Source: Teichococcus aerophilus (lineage in GTDB: Bacteria > Pseudomonadota > Alphaproteobacteria > Acetobacterales > Acetobacteraceae). From it: a DNA stretch of 46,200 bases. Below are positions 41,449 to 46,200 of this stretch, one piece after another. A model generated the notes under the pieces. The model searched no databases and was not told the origin of the DNA. It saw only the letters and a list, made by a program, of their open reading frames with translations. The stretch's first letter is position 1. The number at the start of each line of letters is the position of its first letter. A program made the translations under genes and the position numbers. Location: positions 19,933 to 66,132 of the forward strand of contig NZ_JACTVA010000029.1 of NCBI RefSeq assembly GCF_014490485.1, read 5' to 3'.

Positions 41449-42479
41449 CGCTCAAGATCCATCAGTTGGAAGAGGCGTCCGAAGCGCGCTGGGACGCCTT
41501 CGTCCGCGCGATGCCGGACGCGACCTTCTTCCATTTTTCCGCCTGGCGTCACGTCATCGCGGAATCCTTCTCGCACCAGACCTACTATGTCTATGCCGAG
41601 GAAGCAGGCGAGATCGTTGGCATCCTGCCCCTGGCACGGATGCGGACGAAGCTGTTCGGGGACGCGCTCATCTCCACGCCATTCTGCGTCTATGGTGGGC
41701 CGATCGCGATGTCGCAGGCTGCCTCGGATGCGCTGGAGCATTATGCGCTGGAGCTGCTGCGCCGCATCGGCGCCGATAGCCTGGAGTTCCGGCAGCTTCA
41801 CACGCCTTGGCCCGGCTGGGCCGTGCGGCCGCCCCTGCACTACACCTTCAGGAAGAGCTTCTCCGGCGACGCCGAGATCGACATGAAGGCCATTCCCCGC
41901 AAGCAGCGGGCCATGGTCCGGAAGGGCATCCAGAACGGCTTGCGCTCAGTAAGCGACGGAAACATCGACCTGCTGCACAAGGTCTATGCGGAAAGTGTGC
42001 GGAACCTTGGCACACCGGTCTTCTCTCGCCATTACTTCCGCATGCTGGCGAAGTATTTCCCGGAGCAGCACGACGTTGTCACTGTCTTTGACGGCGATGC
42101 TCCCGTCGCATCGGTGCTGAATTTCTACTTCCGGGACGAAGTCATCCCCTATTACGGCGGTGGCACGGCCCGTGCCCGCCAAGTCGCTGCCAACGACTTC
42201 ATGTATTGGGAAGTCATGCGGCGCGCCGGGGCGGAGCGTGGGTGCCGCCTGTATGATTTCGGGCGCAGCAAATCCGGCACCGGCGCATTTGACTTCAAGA
42301 AGAACTGGGGCTTCACGCCGCAGCCACTGCACTATTGTTACCGGTTGGGGGAGGGGGCGGTTCTGGCCGAACACAACCCGTCCAACCCGAAATACAAACT
42401 GCTGATCGCTGCCTGGCGGCACCTGCCCTTGCCGGTCGCCAATCTCCTGGGCCCGCCCATCGTGCGCGGATTGGGGTAG
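41445..42479 (+). CDS. FemAB-like protein, XrtA/PEP-CTERM system-associated
   Basis: 344 residues, TIGR03019-like. Key stretches: FFHFSAWRHVIAESF, YYVYAEEAGEIVGILPLARM, then AIPRKQRAMVRKGIQNGL, PVASVLNFYFRDEVIPYYGGGTA and LYDFGRSKSGTGAFDFKKNWGF with PQPLHY. The family has a tandem GNAT fold related to peptidoglycan FemAB aminoacyltransferases and probably adds an aminoacyl or acyl group to EPS; the donor is unknown. ATGA overlap with the deacetylase, and the next gene follows after 6 nt. Confidence 0.94.
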   Translation: MTLKIHQLEEASEARWDAFVRAMPDATFFHFSAWRHVIAESFSHQTYYVYAEEAGEIVGILPLARMRTKLFGDALISTPFCVYGGPIAMSQAASDALEHYALELLRRIGADSLEFRQLHTPWPGWAVRPPLHYTFRKSFSGDAEIDMKAIPRKQRAMVRKGIQNGLRSVSDGNIDLLHKVYAESVRNLGTPVFSRHYFRMLAKYFPEQHDVVTVFDGDAPVASVLNFYFRDEVIPYYGGGTARARQVAANDFMYWEVMRRAGAERGCRLYDFGRSKSGTGAFDFKKNWGFTPQPLHYCYRLGEGAVLAEHNPSNPKYKLLIAAWRHLPLPVANLLGPPIVRGLG

Positions 42480-42485
42480 GACATC

Positions 42486-43733
42486 ATGAAGCGCCTCCTG
42501 TTCCTGTGCCACCGCATTCCCTACCCGCCGGAGAAGGGGGACAAGATCCGCGCCTGGCATATGCTGCGCCATCTGGCGCAGAGCTGGGACGTCGACCTCG
42601 GCTGCCTCGTGGATGATCCGCAGGACCTGCAGCATCTGCCGGTGCTGGAGGAATGTTGCAACGTCGTGCGTGCCCACCCGACCGGATCATCCTGGCGGGC
42701 GGCGGCACGGACGCTGCTGCACTATCGACCCGGCAAACCGCTGACGCCCGGCTGGTTCTACAACGCCGATCTGGCGTCCTGGGTCCGCCAGGGTCTGGCG
42801 TCGGGGCGCTACGACGCCGTGTTCGCCTATTCCGCCGCGATGGCGCCGTATCTGATCGGCCAACCCGGGTTTTCCCCCCGCCAGTCCCGCGTGCTGGATC
42901 TGGTGGACGTGGATTCCGAGAAGTGGCGCGCCTATGCGGCGGAGACCAAGTCACCCATGCGGCACATCTGGCAGCGCGAGGCGCGGACCCTGTTGGAGTT
43001 CGAACGCCGCGCCGCCATGGCGTTCGACCGCTGCCTTTTCGTCTCCGGGCATGAGAGCGCCCGCTTTGCGGAGCTGGCGCCCGAGACCGCCAGCCATCTC
43101 GACTGGGTGGAGAACGGCGTCGACATGGCGTTCTTTGACCCGGCGCGCTCCTATCCCAGTCCTTATGAGGGTGTCGCCTCGCCGCTGGTGTTCACCGGTA
43201 CCATGAACTACCGGCCAAATGTGGAGGCCGTCTGCTGGTTTGCCCGTAACGTGCTGCCAAGGCTGCGCGCGGCGTTCAATCCAAGCCCCGAGTTCTTCAT
43301 CGTCGGCGCCAACCCGTCCCCTGCTGTACGCTCGCTCTCCAGCATCCCGGGGGTGCATGTCGTCGGCGCCGTGGCGGATATCCGGCCTTATATCGCGCAC
43401 GCATCGGTCGCGGTCGCGCCGCTGGGCATCGCCCGCGGCATCCAGAACAAGGTGTTGGAGGCGATGGCCCTGGCGCGCCCGGTGGTCGCCTCGTCCTCGG
43501 CCTTCGAGGGCGTGCATGCCGTGCCTGGCAGAGACCTGCTGGTAGGCGATGGCGTCGCGCAGACCTTCGACCTGGTTTCTGCGGTGCTGCGTGGCGAGCA
43601 TTCCGGCCTGGGCGCCGCGGCCCGGCGGGCGATGCTGGCCGGCCATGACTGGTCCGCCACCTTGCGCCGGCTGGATGGCATGCTCGCACCGGCCCCGGCG
43701 CAGCAGGTGCATGAACTGGGCGCGGTGGCATGA
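42486..43733 (+). CDS. Glycosyltransferase, PEP-CTERM/EpsH1-associated (TIGR03087-like)
   Basis: 415 residues. The opening KRLLFLCHRIPYPPEKGDKIRAWHMLRHLA is the signature of TIGR03087 (stp1). Next is SRVLDLVDVDSEKWRAYA, then ENGVDMAFFDP, LVFTGTMNYRPNVEAV and RGIQNKVLEAMALARPVVASSSAFEGV, the GT4 donor-site E-x7 region. Predicted to transfer a sugar during EPS unit assembly. Its stop overlaps the exosortase start by 4 nt (ATGA), coupling the two. Confidence 0.95.
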   Translation: MKRLLFLCHRIPYPPEKGDKIRAWHMLRHLAQSWDVDLGCLVDDPQDLQHLPVLEECCNVVRAHPTGSSWRAAARTLLHYRPGKPLTPGWFYNADLASWVRQGLASGRYDAVFAYSAAMAPYLIGQPGFSPRQSRVLDLVDVDSEKWRAYAAETKSPMRHIWQREARTLLEFERRAAMAFDRCLFVSGHESARFAELAPETASHLDWVENGVDMAFFDPARSYPSPYEGVASPLVFTGTMNYRPNVEAVCWFARNVLPRLRAAFNPSPEFFIVGANPSPAVRSLSSIPGVHVVGAVADIRPYIAHASVAVAPLGIARGIQNKVLEAMALARPVVASSSAFEGVHAVPGRDLLVGDGVAQTFDLVSAVLRGEHSGLGAAARRAMLAGHDWSATLRRLDGMLAPAPAQQVHELGAVA

Positions 43734-45208
43734 GCGCGCATCCCGCTATCCTGTCGCCAGCTCTGCGGGGCGTATCCTGGCCAATGGCGATCTCGGCTTT
43801 CGCGGCCGGATTGGCGGTCCTCCTCGTGGCCTTCACCACGGAGGTCATCGCTGCGCTGGATACCTGGGAAAGCTCGACAGCCTATAATCATTGCTGGCTG
43901 GTGTTGCCGGTGGCCCTGTGGCTGGCCTGGGGCCGGCGGCATCGGCTGGAAGGCATGCAGCCTTCGCCCGCGCCCGTGGCCGCCATCTGCGCCTTGCTTG
44001 CGGGCTGCGCATGGCTGGTAGCGGAGCGCCTGGGCATCATGGAAGGGCGTCAGCTTGCCGTCCTTGGCATGATCTGGAGCCTGGTGCTGGCCGTGTTCGG
44101 CTGGCAGTTCGTGCGCGCCATGCTCGGGCCGCTGCTGTACCTGGTGTTCTTGGTCCCATTCGGTGCGTTCATCGTGCCGCTTCTGCAGCGCTTCACCGCC
44201 TGGTTCATCGTCACCGGCCTGCAGGTTCTCTCCATCCCGCATTACCATGATGACCTGGTGATCGAGATCCCGGCCGGCACCTTCCTGGTGGCGGAAGCCT
44301 GCGCCGGGCTGCGCTTCATCATCGCCGCGCTGGCCTTCGGTGCGGTCTACGCCCTGGTCGTCTTCCGCAGCCCGTCCCGGCGTCTGGCGGTCATGGCGAT
44401 GGCTATCGTTGTGCCCGTGATCGCCAACGGCGTGCGCGCCCTGGGGATCGTGCTGCTAGGCCACACGATCGGCAGTGCGGAGGCGGCGGCGGCGGACCAT
44501 CTTCTTTACGGCTGGGTGTTCTTCTCGGTCGTCATCCTGCTTTTGGTGCTTGCCGGCCTGCCATTCCGGGAGGACGCCGCGCCGGATCCCCAACTCTCCA
44601 TGCTGCCGCGTGCCCCTGGCAAAGGCGCCACAGCGCTGCTGGCCTCCGCCGTGCTGTGCTCCGGGCTTGCAGCGGCGGCGCCCGCGCTGGCTGCGGTGCT
44701 CGATCGCGTGCCACCGGCTGTGGCCGTGGCGCCGCGGCTGGCTCTGCCACCGGAATGTGTCGCCACGGGTCCAGGCGCGGAGTTCCGCTGCGGCAATGCC
44801 ACGCTCAGCGCCCGTCTCCTGGTGTTCTCGCCCCGAGTGACCTGGTCCAAGGTCTCGGCGGAACGGCGCGGCATGGCTGCTGACGACGACGAGGCTGTGA
44901 CCTTCAATATCACCACCGGCGATGTCACCTGGAACGTGCGTCAGGACGCTAAGTCCGCCGCGATGGTCGCAGTGGCTTCGTGGCTGGGCGGCCGCCCAGC
45001 CGGGGATGGGCTCCGAAGCCGCGTTTCCCAGGCGCTGAACAGCCTCCATGAAGGCTCCGGCCGCCCAGTCGTCGCCGCCATCATCGTGCGGTACGACACC
45101 CAGGCGCGGGACGCCGCCAGCCAGCAGCGGGACCGCGCGTGGCTAAAGGCCATCATGCAGGCGTCGGCGACCGGCTTTGTTGACCAGGCCGCTGCGCTTT
45201 CCCGCTAG
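43730..45208 (+). CDS. xrtA: Exosortase A (XrtA/EpsH) with a non-typical C-terminal domain
   Basis: 492 residues. The first ~280 form the exosortase: about 8 membrane segments, with YNHCWLVLPVALWLAW near the N-terminus, catalytic Cys191 in AEACAGLR, Arg236 in ANGVRALGI and His257 in DHLLYGWVFF. The family cleaves and re-attaches proteins with a PEP-CTERM tail at the membrane, linked to EPS production. Residues about 300-492 contain one more membrane span (ALLASAVLCSGLAAAAPALAAV) and a soluble ~165-aa domain (RCGNATLSARLLVFSPRVTW, then DDEAVTFNITTGDVTWNV, PVVAAIIVRYDTQARDA). The usual fused partner is EpsI (DUF3485), but I cannot find its typical YY-x2-Q pattern, so the domain is divergent or different. 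Last gene of the rightward operon. No PEP-CTERM substrate is encoded here. Confidence 0.92.
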   Translation: MSAHPAILSPALRGVSWPMAISAFAAGLAVLLVAFTTEVIAALDTWESSTAYNHCWLVLPVALWLAWGRRHRLEGMQPSPAPVAAICALLAGCAWLVAERLGIMEGRQLAVLGMIWSLVLAVFGWQFVRAMLGPLLYLVFLVPFGAFIVPLLQRFTAWFIVTGLQVLSIPHYHDDLVIEIPAGTFLVAEACAGLRFIIAALAFGAVYALVVFRSPSRRLAVMAMAIVVPVIANGVRALGIVLLGHTIGSAEAAAADHLLYGWVFFSVVILLLVLAGLPFREDAAPDPQLSMLPRAPGKGATALLASAVLCSGLAAAAPALAAVLDRVPPAVAVAPRLALPPECVATGPGAEFRCGNATLSARLLVFSPRVTWSKVSAERRGMAADDDEAVTFNITTGDVTWNVRQDAKSAAMVAVASWLGGRPAGDGLRSRVSQALNSLHEGSGRPVVAAIIVRYDTQARDAASQQRDRAWLKAIMQASATGFVDQAAALSR

Positions 45209-45300
45209 GGTATGCGACGGGCTGAGGGCGTGGGGCGCCCCTGAGCGGCTGCTGCGGAGCGTTTCGCAGGCGGTCTTGCTGCCTTCGCCGCTGGGCTCAG

Positions 45301-45418
45301 CTAGAGGCTGTTATGGACCACTCATAAACAGCTGATTTCGTTCAAAATTTTTTGGCCGCGCCACATCGAAAATGCAGTGCAATCAAGCGCTTGTATGCAG
45401 GTCCATAACAGCCTCTAG
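45301..45418. mobile_element. MITE-like element, copy 1 (118 bp)
   Basis: Ends are a perfect 19-bp inverted repeat: ctagaggctgttatggacc at 45301-45319 and its reverse complement at 45400-45418. The interior is too short to code for a transposase. The CTAG at each tip is itself palindromic, so a TA or CTAG target duplication cannot be separated from the terminal repeat; both are typical of IS5-superfamily targets (inference). The first 35 nt match copy 2 with one mismatch. Confidence 0.8.
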
Positions 45419-45648
45419 GCCGAGATAGCTAATTCGTCTGCCGAAAGGGCCCCTGGACTACCCACCAGGTGAAGGGCCTGGGTGATGACGACGTAGAGGA
45501 TTACCTTATGCGCGGCTACAATTCGGCAGCGGGCCCTAAAAATTCGAGATGCGCTGCTCCAGGACAGGTCGATGGGTCCGGTAGCAGGTTGTGCTGAGAT
45601 GCTCATCAGCGACACCTGCCATCGCATGCGCAAGCGGGTGGCCATCAC
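45415..45648 (-). pseudogene. Possible N-terminal fragment of an IS4-like transposase
   Basis: A 77-codon frame between the two MITE copies. Its segment RARCRIVAAHKVILYVVITQALHLV resembles the conserved N-terminal block of IS4-type transposases (R-x-R-x-LPA-x-x-V-x-YV-x-x-x-AL). The frame then ends at the TAG inside the tip of copy 1, as if the element had inserted into and truncated it. The similarity is weak and no catalytic DDE region is present. Confidence 0.22.
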
Positions 45649-45712
45649 ATACAGCTACAGCGTCCCCCATATTCCGTCCTGTCGGGGCCACTAACCTTTC
45701 AGCGTCTGCTCG

Positions 45713-45831
45713 CTAGAGGCTGTTATGGACCACCCATAAACAGCTGAAATTGCTTGACTTTATATATAAGGGCTCGGCGCGGAACGCCTGCAAAATCAAG
45801 CTTCTAGCGGCAGGTCCATAACAGCCTCTAG
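45713..45831. mobile_element. MITE-like element, copy 2 (119 bp)
   Basis: Same 19-bp inverted ends as copy 1 (45713-45731 and 45813-45831), same orientation for the conserved 35-nt left part, but a divergent centre containing an AT run (tttatatataag). Directly after the right end, tagaggct is repeated (to about 45836), making a local palindrome agcctctagaggct; this may be a remnant of a third end. Confidence 0.8.
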
Positions 45832-46200
45832 AGGCTATCCCTGTTGTCACGGGCGCGCGGCAGACGGGGCGGTGGGTCTGGGCCGCGAGCATCGTAATCT
45901 GCCATACGAACTTGGCCACTATGGCGCAAAGCTTGCGAGCAAATTTAAGGTTGGGTCTGCCTATATATAGGCGACGACGACGGCGAGTAGGCCGGCTCCG
46001 AATGCCAAGCCCACGCTCGAACACCTTATTTTCCTCGGGGCTATCTTTTCCTGAGTTTAGGTGTTGACGGTGTTGGGATGGTTGGGTAGAAACCGCCCCC
46101 CACCGCAAGGGCAACTGAGTGGTCGGGAAGTAAAGACTGAGGCGCTGCTAAATAAAGCTAAAATACTGGTTGACACTGAGGTGGTGGTCCGGTAAGTTGG

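Larger units (their letters stand above)
45209..46200. other. 992-nt gene-poor, repeat-bearing right end
   Basis: After the exosortase stop there is no clear gene. The region holds two MITE-like elements (45301-45418 and 45713-45831), a possible transposase remnant between them, and then AT-richer DNA with a perfect 14-bp palindrome gcctatatataggc at 45959-45972. A minus-strand frame at 45713-46114 runs through the second element and has no recognisable product. A clear terminator for the EPS operon was not found. TTGACA near 46171-46176 could be a promoter element for a gene beyond the edge. Confidence 0.55.

Noticed and set aside
45228-45240. ggggcgcccc palindrome after the exosortase stop as a terminator
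   Set aside because: No loop and no T run; cannot be supported as a terminator.
45713-46114. Minus-strand ORF of 133 codons
   Set aside because: Runs through the second MITE and its inverted end; product has no recognisable domain.

Overview
The window is GC-rich (coding DNA rich in G/C at third codon positions). Its gene content looks like an alphaproteobacterium, most likely an Acetobacteraceae (Roseomonas-like) chromosome. The taxon is inferred from protein style and base composition, not from a marker gene. No rRNA, tRNA or CRISPR was seen.

Layout. (1) 1-4000, housekeeping/accessory genes: a Ser/Thr protein kinase cut by the left edge, divergent from a peptidoglycan-binding/CHAP-like protein and a small lipoprotein-like protein, then an MFS transporter of the aromatic-acid/H+ symporter type. 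(2) 4000-7600, a compositionally different stretch: a protein made of two tandem copies of a ParB-like 'LNGQ-RL' module, about 1.2 kb of AT-rich DNA with no recognisable gene, and an XRE regulator. (3) 7618-20643, a polysaccharide assembly block almost entirely on the minus strand. It holds GT4 glycosyltransferases, a GT4-WalW deacetylase fusion, GT2, two FemAB/GNAT-like transferases, a DUF218 protein, a Wzx-type flippase, an exosortase-associated asparagine-synthase-type amidotransferase and an NAD-dependent sugar epimerase. (4) 20911-45208, a complete exosortase A (XrtA/EpsH) exopolysaccharide locus built as two divergent operons around a 346-nt AT-rich regulatory region (34557-34902). The leftward operon encodes the initiating sugar transferase, PrsK/PrsR, the TPR protein PrsT, an O-ligase, a small membrane ORF, a GT4, a Tat-exported protein of unknown function and another GT4. 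The rightward operon encodes the Wza-like exporter, chain-length protein, tyrosine autokinase, outer-membrane beta-barrel protein, ATPase, polysaccharide deacetylase, FemAB protein, glycosyltransferase and exosortase. Most neighbours overlap by 4 nt (ATGA/GTGA), so each arm is probably one translationally coupled transcript. (5) 45209-46200, gene-poor DNA with two copies of a ~118-bp MITE-like element having perfect 19-bp inverted ends.

How it works together (inference from the families): EpsB-type phosphoglycosyltransferase starts the lipid-linked unit; the many GT4/GT2 enzymes extend it; FemAB/GNAT-like enzymes, deacetylases and the amidotransferase modify it; Wzx flips it; the O-ligase/chain-length/autokinase/Wza/beta-barrel set polymerises and exports it. 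PrsK/PrsR would control the sorted proteins, and exosortase A would process PEP-CTERM proteins. None of those substrates is encoded in the window.

Most interesting points: the exosortase carries a C-terminal domain that does not look like the usual EpsI partner; a GT4-WalW fusion; an unassigned 697-aa Tat-type exported protein inside the operon; a tandem-duplicated ParB-like protein beside an AT-rich island; a 48-aa single-pass membrane ORF; and an AATTTACA motif shared by the two AT-rich intergenic regions of the EPS locus.
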